This document shows positions 10,336 to 20,214 of a stretch of DNA of 64,000 nucleotides, piece by piece. Position numbers and translations under genes: made by a program. The notes below the pieces were generated by a model. The model saw nothing but the letters and a program-made list of their open reading frames with translations, did no database searches and was not told where the DNA came from. Positions within the stretch are counted from its first letter, which is position 1. Every line of letters starts with the position of its first letter. Source of the stretch: Rhabdophis nuchalis (taxonomy: Eukaryota; Chordata; Lepidosauria; Squamata; Natricidae); the NCBI GenBank assembly GCA_039707465.1, contig CM077644.1:196699962-196763961 (forward strand), given 5' to 3'.

Positions 10336-11060
10336 TTGTTAGCACAACTTCAACTTGATTGTTTCCTGCTTCATACAGAAGTTCATTGGCTATCAAAAGG
10401 CAACTGTGTGAGGTGCTTTTACAATCTTTTTGACACTGTTGTGAGTTCTTTGAAGACAGGAATACTGTGCTCAGTGGTGAACTCAAAGGGATCAGGCATC
10501 ACATTGCCTATTTATAAGAACTATTTGCAAAGTTCAATGAATTGAATTTGCAGTTGCAGGGAAATGAGGTCAATCTTATTAAGGCCAAATCTGTCATCTG
10601 TACATTTATTTCAAAACTAACACTCTTCAAGCGCAATATAGGCCGTCACAAGCTATACCAATTTCCGAGCTTGTCTGAGCTAGAAGAGAAAGGTGGAATA
10701 CAAGATGATGATCTTCAAGTGTTTTGTGACCATTTGGACATGCTGCATAAAGATATGTATGAGCGATATCAGGATCTTCTTTTGCTGGAAATTCCCGATT
10801 GGATGATACATCCATTTTCAGATACTGAGGAAGATAGGATAGTGGAAGAACAACTCATAGAGCTGCAAAATGACATTGAGCTGAAGGCAACGTTTCAAGA
10901 AATCATACCAAGAGTTTTGGTTACAGAAAGAAATTTCTGATTGCTATCCTACACTATCGCTATCCTGCACTATGGACAGTGGTTAAGAAGCTCCTTGTTG
11001 CATTTCCAACATCATATTTGATGTTGTCAAGCCCATCCATCACATTAAGAATTTACTGAA
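10336..11060 (+). pseudogene. hAT (Buster/ZBED5-SCAND3-like) transposase, C-terminal remnant
   Basis: Two overlapping frames, 10,336-10,545 and 10,542-10,940, carry the C-terminal part of a hAT transposase. The first has the conserved LHTEVHWLSKG block. The second begins MNLQLQG, followed by helices ending in HPFSDTEEDR and EEQLIELQNDIELKATF. Further down, about 10,970-11,030 encodes WTVVKKLL-AFPTSYL-like sequence in another frame. These blocks are characteristic of the domesticated hAT-derived vertebrate proteins ZBED5, SCAND3 and FAM200. The N-terminal BED finger and catalytic region are missing and there are frameshifts and stops, so it is inactive. It may be the remains of the autonomous source for hAT ends nearby. 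Confidence 0.75.
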
Positions 11061-11289
11061 CAGTGAAGAAGTTACTAAATTTTATTGAGTTTACTAAGTT
11101 ACTAGTTAGTAAGGTTCTTGATAAATGACTATCAGACTTTGAAAATCTGGTATCACTGGATCAATTTTGTTGAATTAACATTAGCTACAAAGGTTTTTAA
11201 ATTGGATTTTGAATAAATGTGCAATTAATTGTTAAAGTTTTGAATTTTACTGTTATCTTCCGTCGTGCAAACCACCCAGTCACATGCCC

Positions 11290-11423
11290 CCCCAGCCATG
11301 CCCACCAAGCCACGCCCACATAACCGGTCGTAAAAATTTTTGAATTCCACCACTGGGTGGTGGGCACTGAGGATGTTTGTAGCACCAAGGGGGCGGTGGA
11401 CTGAAAAAGTTTGGGAACCACTG
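11290..11423 (-). mobile_element. hAT left-type terminus, inverted, with inner second terminus
   Basis: Mirror of 7,187-7,330: the outer end is at 11,423 and the inner hAT-like end at 11,355. It is followed by CATTAACC (11,424-11,431) and then TATGACCACAATTGAACCCC, which belongs to the CAGGTAGTCC-family MITE into which this hAT inserted. Confidence 0.75.
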
Positions 11424-11431
11424 CATTAACC

Positions 11432-12110
11432 TATGACCACAATTGAACCCCAAAATTATATTGCTAAGTGAGACATTGGCTAAGTGAATTTTGTTTCATT
11501 CTCCTTCACTTCAAAGGAGCCCAAACAAGACACACTGACTTCAAAACTGGATTGTATCCTTTTAATGACATTATTTCTGCCCTGTTAAAAGTGCCACTTA
11601 ATTCTCTCTGATTTCAGGGAAACCCACATTCAAAAAAACGAGTGCTTAAATTACAATCTGGGTACTTTTAAAAACAAAAATCTACCAAAATCTCACCCAA
11701 ATTAAACATGGATCAGATAAAAAATGGTTCTAGTCTGAGGTGATATGCATGTGCCCTCTAATTCTTTTTAATTTTTACAATTTTTACAAGACCAGTAGAT
11801 TTCCCAGACAGTGAAAGTTATGGGAGCTTAAGTAATTTATTGTGATGGCAATACATCTGTTTAATAACTAATAATGAGTGTTATTTTTTCCAGAGGTCCT
11901 TATAATGCTGGTTTTGTCCAGTGTAATAATGAAAGTAGGAAATCAAATGAAATTTCTGTATACTGTAGTTTTGCTTTTTGAAGATGCTACATACAATATA
12001 AGGATTTTAAAAAGAACTATTTATTTTATCATTAGTAATAATATAGTAAAAAGTATAATAATAATTTTTTATCTTTTCCCTTATCATTGTTCCTTTTCAC
12101 CTACTTACTA
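11432..12110. other. AT-rich DNA; first 70 bp are MITE remnant
   Basis: The piece at 11,432-11,500 (GACCACAATTG, GCTAAGTGAGACATTGGC) is a fragment of the CAGGTAGTCC-family MITE. The remainder is AT-rich with no recognised gene. Confidence 0.45.
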
Positions 12111-12124
12111 AACATGGATGGACT

Positions 12125-12756
12125 TTATGAACTGTCTTGTCCTTCCTTTCTCCTCCCTTACTCCCTCCTTTCTTTCTTTATCTCTCTCTCCCACTTTCTT
12201 TCTTTCTTTCTTTTTTCTTTCTTTCTCATTCTCTTTTTTTTCTATCTCTCTCTCTGTCTCTCTCTCTCTCTGTATCTCTGTCTCTTTCTCCTCCCTCCGC
12301 ACATCTGTCACTCTGTGTGTGTGTCTGTCTGTCTCTCATTCACTCACTTAATCACTCATTCTATGTCTCTGTCTATCTTTCTCTCCTTCCCTCCCTCTGT
12401 CTCTCCCTGTCTCTCTGTGTGTCTCTGTCACTCTCTCTGATTCCCTCCTCCCCTCTCTCCCTGTTTCTGTCTGTCTGTCTCTCCCTCCCCCTGTCTGTCT
12501 CCGATTCAATCCCTCCTGCTGTCATTCTCTCTCTTTTTCTCTCCCTTACCCTCTCTGTCTCTCTCTCTGTACTCTGTGTGTCTGTCAGCCTCTCTTTGAT
12601 TCCTTCCCTCCCTCTCTCTGTTTCTCTCTCTGTGTGTCTGTCAGTCTCTCTCTGATTCCCTCCCCCTCTCTCTGTCTCTGTGTCTGTCAGTGTCTCTCTG
12701 ATTCCCTCTCTCTGTCTCTCTCTCTCTGTCTCTCTGTGTGTCTGTCAGTGTCTCTC
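12125..12756. repeat. CT/GT-rich block, hAT-interior type
   Basis: Begins with CTTT/CTTC, then CTCCCTCCGCACATCTGTCACTC, then many CTGTCTGTCTCTCT units with recurring TCTCTGATTCCCTCC. It continues at 14,170-14,300 on the far side of the inserted LINE. The same motifs occur at 440-560 and 56,430-57,110. Confidence 0.8.
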
Positions 12757-14169
12757 TTTATTTATTTATTTTTATTTTATTAAATTTATATTTTATTAAA
12801 TTTATACCCTGCCCTTCTCCTACAAAAGGACCCAGGGCGGCGCACAGGCGAATTAAAAACACAACATACATAAATAAACCAATTATTAAAACCCAGTTAA
12901 ATTAAATTACCCCATGCTAAAACATTTTAAAATTCTCTAATTAAAATTTATAACTAAAAAGTCCAAATCGGGTGGTTATCCTAGGCCGGCTTGTTGGAAT
13001 AAATGCGTTTTAAGACGCCGGCGGAAAAGGCGGAGGTCGGTGGTGGTACGTAGTTCAGGGGGCAGGTCGTTCCAGAGAGTTGGGCCCGCCACAGAGAAGG
13101 CCCTTCCCCTGGGTGTCGCCATCCGGCATTGCCCGGCGGACGGCACCCGGAGAAGGCCCTCTCTATGGGAGCGGATTGGTCGGAGAGATGTGTGGGGCAG
13201 GATACGGTCTTGCATGTAACTAGGCCCCGAGCCATGGAGCGCTTTAAAGATGGCCATTAACACCTTGAAGTGCACCCGAAAGGCCACAGGTAGCCAGTGC
13301 AGCTCGCGCAGGAGAGGTGTTACGTGGGACTGCCTTGTGGCTCCCATGACCACCCGCGCGGCTGCCTTCTGGACTAGCTGTAACCTCCGAGTGCACCTCA
13401 AGGGGAGCCCCATGTAGAGAGCGTTACAATAGTCCAGCCTAGATGTCACAAGTGCTTGAGTGTCCATGCGGAGGGCAACCCAATCCAGTAAGGGGTGCAA
13501 TTGGCGTACCAAGCGTACCTGGTAAAACGCCCCCCTGGCCATGGCTGTGACATGGTCCTCCATGGACAGCCGGGAATCCAGAAGGACACCCAAATTGTGC
13601 ACCCTCTCCATGGGGGCCAATATTTCGCCCTCAATGGCCAGTGTTGGACTTAAGTGACTGAACCGGGGTGCCGGAAACCACAGCCACTCAGTCTTGGAAG
13701 GGTTGAGCTTGAGTTTGTTACTACCCATCCAGACCCGTACGGCCTCCAAACACCGGGACATCACCTCAACGGCATCGTTGGGGTGGTTTGGGGTAGATAT
13801 GTACAGCTGGGTGTCGTCAGCGTACAGATGGTATTCTACCCCAAAACCATGGATGATCTCGCCCAGCGGCTTCATATAGGTGTTGAACAGGAGGGGCGAG
13901 AGGATCGACCCCTGAGGAACCTCGCATATCAGGGGTCTCGGGGCCGACCTCTGTCCTCCTGCCAACACATATTGCGACTGACCAAAGAGGTAGGATGAGA
14001 ACCACCGTAACACAGTGCCTCTCACCCCCAACCCCCCCAATCGGTGCAATAAGATACTATGGTCGATGGTATCAAAAGCCGCTGAGAGATCTAATAGGAC
14101 CAGGATAGAGGAACATCTTCTATCCCGTGCCCTCCAGAGATCATCCACCAACGCGACCAATGCCGTCTC
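12757..14169 (-). mobile_element. L2-like non-LTR retrotransposon, 5'-truncated, young
   Basis: In minus orientation it runs from a truncation at about 14,169 through reverse transcriptase to a 3' tail with CGCCGCCCTGGGTCC, GGTATAAATTTAATAAA and A-rich repeats. It is inserted in the CT-rich block: GTCTCT lies on both sides (about 12,749 and 14,165), a possible 6-bp duplication that low complexity makes uncertain. A longer copy of the same family lies at 41.57-43.26 kb on the + strand. Confidence 0.85.
12976..14160 (-). CDS. L2-like LINE reverse transcriptase, C-terminal 394 codons, uninterrupted
   Basis: This is the catalytic and C-terminal part of a non-LTR retrotransposon ORF2. Early residues (about 18-40) contain SSILVLLDLSAAFDTIDHSI, the palm motif with the first catalytic Asp. 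PQGSILSPLLF follows near 85, and YADDTQLYIS near 115 holds the catalytic Asp pair. The rest (VRVWMGSNKLKLNPSKTEWL, then SRLDYCNALYMGLP, ending in RRLKTHLFQQAGLG) is the usual thumb and C-terminal region of the L2 group. The frame has no stop, so the copy is recent, but endonuclease and the N-terminal part of the transcriptase are missing through 5' truncation. The first Met is internal and not a real start. Confidence 0.85.
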   Translation of the reverse strand: MVALVDDLWRARDRRCSSILVLLDLSAAFDTIDHSILLHRLGGLGVRGTVLRWFSSYLFGQSQYVLAGGQRSAPRPLICEVPQGSILSPLLFNTYMKPLGEIIHGFGVEYHLYADDTQLYISTPNHPNDAVEVMSRCLEAVRVWMGSNKLKLNPSKTEWLWFPAPRFSHLSPTLAIEGEILAPMERVHNLGVLLDSRLSMEDHVTAMARGAFYQVRLVRQLHPLLDWVALRMDTQALVTSRLDYCNALYMGLPLRCTRRLQLVQKAAARVVMGATRQSHVTPLLRELHWLPVAFRVHFKVLMAIFKALHGSGPSYMQDRILPHTSLRPIRSHREGLLRVPSAGQCRMATPRGRAFSVAGPTLWNDLPPELRTTTDLRLFRRRLKTHLFQQAGLG

Positions 14170-14299
14170 TGATTCCCTCCCTCCCTCTCTCTGTGTGTCT
14201 CTCTCTGTCTCTCTGTGTGTTTGTCAGTCTCTCTCTGATTCCCTCCCTCCCTCTGTCTCTTCTATCTTTGTGCCTCTGTCTGTCTGTCTGTCTCTCCCT

Positions 14300-15053
14300 C
14301 GCCCCCCCCCCCGGGAAGCAGCCAAGTGGGTGGCATGCCAGCTGGTGAGGCTACGGCTACTTCTTTGGCCTTGGGGCAGCCGGAGCACTTCCCAGGGACT
14401 GAAAACGCTCCGCGGGGGAGGGACGGAACCAGCGGCCGGTGGGTGAGCGAGCGGGGAAGGTTGCTGCGGTGGCGCTGGTTCCCTCCCTCCCAGCCCCGTG
14501 GAGCCTCGTGGAACAATACAAACTTGACTTGTGTGCAACGTAGAAATGGCTTAAGAATAACCATCTTGAGTTTCTTATAGTTTGCCACATATATTTCAAG
14601 TCTGAATATTTTACAGGAGGTTCCTGATCGTTGCACAACTAAAGACCCAAAGGTGCTTTTGAAGAGCCACGAGGTCTTTTTTTTCCTGCTCCTGCCCCCC
14701 TCCCCCCCACCCAACACAACGCTTAGTATCAGCTTACTTATCTCCGTGTCGTAGGCAGGCAGCAATATAAACCCAAGCAGGAAAAAAGCTAAGTGGGTTT
14801 ACAGGCGGGCGGGGCGATTGGTGAACCAGCCAATCACTGAGCACTGGGCAGGGTTAGCATAAGACGGACGGGGGGAGCGAGCGATCAAGAGGCTTCCAGA
14901 TGGGTGGGGGACAGTGAGTGAAATGGTTCTCATCTAAATGGCTTGCTAGGGGGGGCATCTCCAGCATTCCTCTGCCAGCCACTCCGTGCCTCTTACCACC
15001 CCCTAAGCAATCCCCCCCCCCGGGGGCAGTACCACCCACTTTGGGAACCACTG
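14300..15053. mobile_element. GC-rich right part of a hAT element
   Basis: Continues from the CT-rich block into GC-rich sequence (CCGGGAAGCAGCCAAGTGGG) and ends at 15,053 with a right-type hAT terminus (TTTGGGAACCACTG), followed by ATTTAGAT (15,054-15,061). About 14,515-14,680 is a less GC-rich island of unknown origin. The left end belonging to this terminus is not assigned. Confidence 0.6.
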
Positions 15054-15063
15054 ATTTAGATGC

Positions 15064-15281
15064 TTGGCAACTGACTCATTTATGACAGTGGCAGTGTCCT
15101 GGGGTCATGTAACCTAACAAGCAAAATCAATGGGGAAACAAGATTCACTTAACAACCATGTTACTAACTTAACCACTGTGGCAAGAAAGGTTGTAAAATG
15201 GGGTAAAGCCACTTAACAAATGTTTCACTTAGCAACAGAAATTTTGGGCTCAATTGTGATCATAAGTTGAGGACTATCTGT
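15064..15281 (+). mobile_element. CAGGTAGTCC-family MITE, half copy
   Basis: Contains TGGCAGTGTCCTGGGGTCAT, CACTTAACAACCATG, GGCAAGAAAGGTTGTAAAAT and ends in TAAGTTGAGGACTATCTGT. The same phrases occur at 52,390-52,616. Only one half is present; it abuts the hAT end at 15,053. Confidence 0.65.
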
Positions 15282-16860
15282 TAATCCTCAATTAAGACAA
15301 GGACAATAAATAGGCAGCCAGAAAACTTTACTTCCCCATGCATTGAGAATATTATCTACAGCAAGCTTGAAGAACACCAAGAAGCCAACAGGATATGATA
15401 TTTTCAAGTTGTAGTAACCCTTCAAAAACCTAGAAAAACAAATTTAATTAAAGATGAAAGCTGCACAATTTGTAAACCTTAGATAAGTATAACTGAAAGT
15501 TCTTCATATGTTTTAGGTTTTTTTTTAAGACCACATTATCTGTTACTCCATCTGCCTTGTGATTCAGACCATTTGATATCTCTAAATTACCAGTTTCATT
15601 ATTCTGTCATCTTTCCCAAAACAATTTATAAAGAGAGGACTTTGAAAAACCAGCTGAGGACTGTAATATAAATGTGTAATGAGTTTCCCTGCTCAGAATA
15701 ATCAAGGAATTAAGATACATTTTGTTTCTCCAAATCTTACTGCTACCTTCTCTTTGTGTTCATTGTTCATTATGTGCTTCAGTACTCCTTTAGTTTTGAT
15801 TTTTTGCCCCACCCCCACCCCACTTTGTTATTTTAATTTTCCAGGTCCACCTTTTCATGTCAGTCAGGTAGTGACTGACATGGTAGTCAGGCTTGGAAAA
15901 CTTAAAAGCAGAAAAGATCGCTACTTTACAATCCATTATTCAAAAGGGAAAAAAAACCTTGCTATGAGAATAATGTGAACTTTTAAGGACAATGCCTGAA
16001 AGTTGAGTATAAACATAAGATGGGGAATACCTCATCACTTCTGCAAGATAGTAAAGCAAATATTGTAATATAATCATATACATTAAAGATACACATGGCT
16101 GTAATGCAAAAATATTAATAGAAAAAATGTTTCTTTTAAGGAATGAAACATAAAAATCTTATTAATAGCAATAAATATAATTCCAAAAATAGCAAAAAGA
16201 GGAATCTTTAGAGTGCTTTGTTAAGAGATATAAAACTGACACTCCTTACACATCTGAGCCAGTATATTATTAGAATATATGTTTCTAGTACATTTTGTGT
16301 ACCTTGCTAGTAGATAATTTGGGTTCATGCCTACTGGCAAGGTACACAAAATAGCTACATATTATGTGGCCAACTGGGAGAGTAACACCCAAGAGAGCAA
16401 CACTCAAGATTCTGATCATCTGCTTTTCAGATTCCAACCACAAATGTGTGATAAGAAGGTGAGGAGGTATTTCTTCTGGTTCAGATAAAGGGAAAGAGTA
16501 TGTGGATTACATATCTTGTGTTCAGAAGAGGACTAACTGGTGATGTGGAGTAGAATAAACAAATGCGAAACTACTAATATTTTTATGACAACATTGCCTG
16601 CATTCACTGTCTTCCTACATTAAACAAGGTGTTAAGAATATTGGCTAATACTGTGCTCAAATCTGCCTTCTAATTCATGCTAATATTCATCCCTTCAATA
16701 AGTTTTCGTTGTTATGATGCATTCTCCAGTTGTTTAGCATTTCATTGGAGTTTTGAGTTTGTTTGCCCTTCTATTACATGTTTGTCCATTACCTAGCAGC
16801 TTCCCTAGTTGCCCCTCTTCTTGATTAAAAAAATCAGCCCCAAAGGAGGGATTTATTCAT
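15282..16860. other. AT-rich intergenic DNA with one short hairpin
   Basis: No gene recognised. A 22-bp inverted repeat lies at 16,292-16,313 / 16,331-16,352 with one or two mismatches. Confidence 0.45.
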
Positions 16861-16861
16861 T

Positions 16862-17165
16862 TTTCAACTCTCTTGTCCAAGGCAGGGTTCCTTATACCAT
16901 TCCAAACAAACAGTTGTTCAATCCTTCCTTGAAAACCTCCAATGATGAAGCACCCATAACTCTAGGAGGCAAGCTGTTCCATTGATTAACCTTTCTTACT
17001 GTCAGGAAATACCTTCTTATTTCCAGGCCAAATCTCCCCCTGAAGAGCTTCTACCTATTGCTTCTTGTTCTGCCCTTAAGTGCTAAGGAGAATAAATTGA
17101 GGCCTTCTCTGTGACAACCCTTCAAGTATTTCAAGATGTAAAAAAGTTATCTGATCAAGTCTACT
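16862..17165 (-). mobile_element. CR1 LINE 3' fragment, diverged
   Basis: Plus-strand phrases such as CAGTTGTTCAATCCTTCCTT, GGAGGCAAGCTGTTCCATTG and CTATTGCTTCTTGTTCTGCC match the reverse complement of the CR1 3' end. More diverged than the copy at 5.4 kb. Confidence 0.75.
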
Positions 17166-17269
17166 GTATATCAATCAATTATTATATATATACAATAGTT
17201 TTATAATATTATATAACTGCATTTTAACTTTTTTTTTACTTATTTAGTTTCCAAGCTGACAATTGGATG

Positions 17270-17482
17270 AGTGTCCTCCCACAAAGGAGTTTTACTGGGT
17301 AGTTTTAATATAGTTCAGTTTTAATGGGAAACTTTAGCGCAGGTTAGGTTTAATTTGTTTTTAAGGAATGTTTGTATGTATTTATTGTTTTTATTCTACC
17401 TGTGCACCGCCCCGAGTCCCTATGGGGAGAGGGAGCGGTTTATAAGTATTAAAATTATTATTATTATTATTATTATTATTAT
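17270..17482 (+). mobile_element. L2-like LINE 3' end with (ATT)n tail
   Basis: Carries TGTGCACCGCCCCGAGTCCC and GGAGCGGTTTATAAGTATTA, the conserved 3' end of the L2/CR1-like LINEs in this window, followed by an ATT microsatellite (about 17,455-17,482). Non-coding piece only. Confidence 0.7.
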
Positions 17483-17489
17483 AACTACT

Positions 17490-18290
17490 GTAGGTTATCA
17501 CTAGCCACTTCTATACATAAAACTGATTATTTTTCTATGCCTACATTACAATATTTGTTTAGAGCATGTTCTGATTATTGTTTTCTGGATTCATTCTTTA
17601 ATTTCTTTTTAATGAAATTAGTTCATAAATGACTTTCATGATTGAAGACCAGTTTTCCAAAAAATAGAACCAAAATAATTTTGCTGCAAAATGCCAAAAT
17701 ACTATTCATCCATAAATCTAAATTCATTTGATATTTTGAAGGACTTAATTAACTACAAAATTTAGAAATAATGTTTTGATTTATTAGATTTTCTTTTTTG
17801 TTTCTTTCAATTTCTATTAAATTAGATAGTTGCATCGAACCATCTAGGAAAATTATGAAACATTTTAATGGGTCAAACTGTATGTCAGTAATTCCTTCCG
17901 GAAATTTTTGATATATTTTCAAGGTTGGATTTTTAATTATTCTCAACCTAAAGATGCTGGTGGCTATGAAGAGCTGATAATGACATTTGTATCAGGAAGA
18001 TGGGGATAAAGAATAATGAAGACAGCTTTATGTAACCACAGTGTTACAGAAATATTAAGGAACCTAAGGAATACCAAAGATGTCATAAGCAGTAAGAGTA
18101 GTAGTGCCTAAAGGTCAAATTCTTAAAATTGGGACCATTTGCCTTGAAAATTACCTTTTTTTAAATTATGCTTCCTATAAATAAATTGTGCTTTCATTGA
18201 AATGAAAAATAGCTTATCAGAAAAATATTGGTATCTCCCAACTGATTGTTTATTCCAATTCAGCTGAAACATGGTTCCTAATTTCCATCC
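17490..18290. other. AT-rich intergenic DNA, nothing recognised
   Basis: No exon, RNA gene or repeat end recognised. Confidence 0.4.
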
Positions 18291-18299
18291 TATGTTAGA

Positions 18300-18496
18300 C
18301 TGTCAGCCTAAACATGTAATAGCCTTGTTTTAACTAGGTTTTTAGTATTGGGTTTTAAATTATGGGCCGAATTAGTTAATATATTTTAATATGTATTTTA
18401 TTTTCTGTTTTTACTGTGGCTGTTCACTGCCCTGAGTCCCGAGAGGGAGAAGGGTGGTATATAAATTAAATCAAATCAAATAAATAAATAAATAAA
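18300..18496 (+). mobile_element. L2-like LINE 3' end with AAATA tail
   Basis: Contains CTGTTCACTGCCCTGAGTCC and GGGTGGTATATAAATTAAAT, then AAATC/AAATA tandem units. Same 3' end type as at 17,420 and 43,200. Confidence 0.7.
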
Positions 18497-18667
18497 CCTG
18501 AATTAATCTTTAGAGAATAGGAAAAAATTAGCTTTTTAAAAAAGTATTATTCTGGAGGTGGAATGTTATACTTTCCAATCAAAATTTTAAAAAGAATTAC
18601 AGAAGAGACAAGTCCATTGACGGTACAATGTAGCCTGACCGCATTCCTAAGGCAGAATACCCTATGA

Positions 18668-19034
18668 CTGATAGCTAACCTTTTTTTTTGTTACGTGCCG
18701 AAAGTGCACACTTCCATACCCATAATGCAATGCAACATCCACCCCCCCGTGCACCTCATCCCCTTTTGCATGTGCACATGACATCCCATGCCCTCTTTTA
18801 GTCCTAGCAGGCCTCCCTGGGATCAAAAACATGCCTCAGGGGGCACCACACCCCTGCACATGCACGCCCCCCCCCGCCCCACATGCATGTGCAGCAGAGA
18901 CCCAAAAATCAGCTGGCCGATGGGAGGCACGCATATATGAGCAGTGGAGTTGAGCTGGGGTGACAGCTCGCATGCCCGCAGAGAGGGCTCTGTGTGCCAC
19001 CTGTGGCACACGTGCCATAGGTTTGTCATCACAG
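18668..19034. mobile_element. hAT MITE (367 bp) with perfect 8-bp target duplication
   Basis: Flanked by CCCTATGA at 18,660-18,667 and 19,035-19,042. Ends are related inverted repeats: CTGATAGCTAACC at the left and CTGTGATGACAAACC on the minus strand at the right, each followed by CACGTGCC-like sequence. The interior is CA/GC rich and non-coding. Confidence 0.8.
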
Positions 19035-19349
19035 CCCTATGAGAATGAAGCGGCAAGACTTAAAGCAAATAAATAAACAAACAAATAAAATGAGGTCAAT
19101 CAATCCCCATTTTGCCAGTTACTGGCTACTTCATAAATAACTATAAAAACACACATCTCTGAATATTCTTTGAATGTGCCCATCTGCATCTGAAAATTGT
19201 TCTATAGTTCTCCTTCCTCCGCATTTTACTTCCTTTCCTAGAAAGAATGAATGTACTGCAATATTGTGAGAGAACATCTGGTTCAGGAAGCAAATATACA
19301 TATTACATCAAGTTATAGCCCCCTCTTCTGCCTCCAAACTTGGCAGGTA

Positions 19350-19608
19350 CTCAACTCTTAACATATACTCGCCTGAGGCGTCTTCTCTCTCATCCTGGCC
19401 AGGAGATGGTTCAGACAGCCTTTCCTATGATGTTCTTGGACTAGCTGTCAGCACCGTCGGCCTCATGGAGAGGTCGCTGCTGTCTCCCGGAGGTCAAGCC
19501 CCCGTGGCGCCTGGAGAATGTTCAGGAACGGCCTCTCAATGGATCCGAGGGGTGAAGCTGCCCTCAGCGAAACATCGCCTCATCTGTATTCCCGGCTAAT
19601 GCACCATT
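19350..19608 (-). mobile_element. Leader of an LTR retrotransposon with tRNA-Gly primer site
   Basis: Read on the minus strand, this follows the LTR at 19,609-20,077. Two bases after the LTR comes TGGTGCATTAGCCGGGAAT (19,588-19,606), complementary to the 3' end of vertebrate tRNA-Gly with one mismatch as I recall that tRNA. About 240 bp of leader follows, then the match to an element is lost; no gag was found. Confidence 0.55.
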
Positions 19609-20077
19609 TGTTGTAGGAAAGCCAAGACACACAGACAAGCTCTTCAAAGCAGCAAAGAGTTTATTGTGCACAGATTCAGAGATGGGCCCGTAGCCCATAC
19701 AAACATGTCTGAACCCCCACATATTGACAAGGATTGTCTCTTATACCCTCGGTGACGTAGACATTCCCGTTCTCCTACATCTGCCCAAATATGGAGTTGG
19801 GGGACTCGAAAACCTACCGGTTGACACAGTTTGCTTAGGTCGACAAGATATATGCATTCAGAGGCTATTTGTGGCTAGCAAGGAGATAGATGGGGAAGTT
19901 GCTGGGAAAAGATCGTGGGAGCAAACCAGCAAACAGGATGCTGTCTGGGGCAGGACCTTTTTGCAAATACAGCAATATATTTAGCATAGTTTGCAATTTT
20001 ACTTCTTGACCAAAGTGTACTTGACCAATGTTTCAGGCCTAGGCCTCTGTATCGTCCGTTGCTACCTCAATAGAACA
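19609..20077 (-). mobile_element. LTR of a tRNA-Gly-primed LTR retrotransposon
   Basis: On the plus strand it starts TGTTGTAGG and ends AGAACA, so it has TG...CA ends. On the minus strand there is a TATAAG box at about 19,741-19,746 and AATAAA at 19,660-19,665, in the right order for U3-R-U5. The second LTR is absent, so target duplication cannot be tested. The right boundary is inferred from the CA end. Confidence 0.55.
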
Positions 20078-20214
20078 GAAAGAAAGAAAGAAAATAAAGG
20101 ATTTGTTTCTTCATTTGTCCTCTAGTTGCAGTCATTCCATTAAAATATCTTATTATAGATGCCTTGCCTGGAAGCAAAAGTACAAAACTATTGTATTTTT
20201 AGGATATTTTATTG

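Larger units (their letters stand above)
7187..15053. mobile_element. Complex of nested and rearranged hAT elements
   Basis: Four hAT termini occur: left-type at 7,187 and 11,423 (AACTTTTTCAGTCCACCGCC next to the end) and right-type at 10,257 and 15,053 (CCCACTTTGGGAACCA...). Between them lie CT-rich tracts, a GC-rich segment (7.8-10.25 kb) with large palindromes, a transposase remnant (10.33-11.06 kb), and an L2-like LINE inserted at 12,757-14,169. The 8-bp flanks of the four ends are CTCTAAAG, CATTAACC, GGTTAATG and ATTTAGAT, all TA-centred or nearly so. The CATTAACC and GGTTAATG pair are reverse complements, implying an inversion. The exact number of original insertions is not resolved. 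Confidence 0.6.

Noticed and set aside
10542..10940. 132-codon frame as an intact host ZBED/SCAND3-type gene
   Set aside because: Only the C-terminal part remains, with frameshifts before and after and hAT termini nearby, so a dead transposase fragment is more likely than a domesticated gene.
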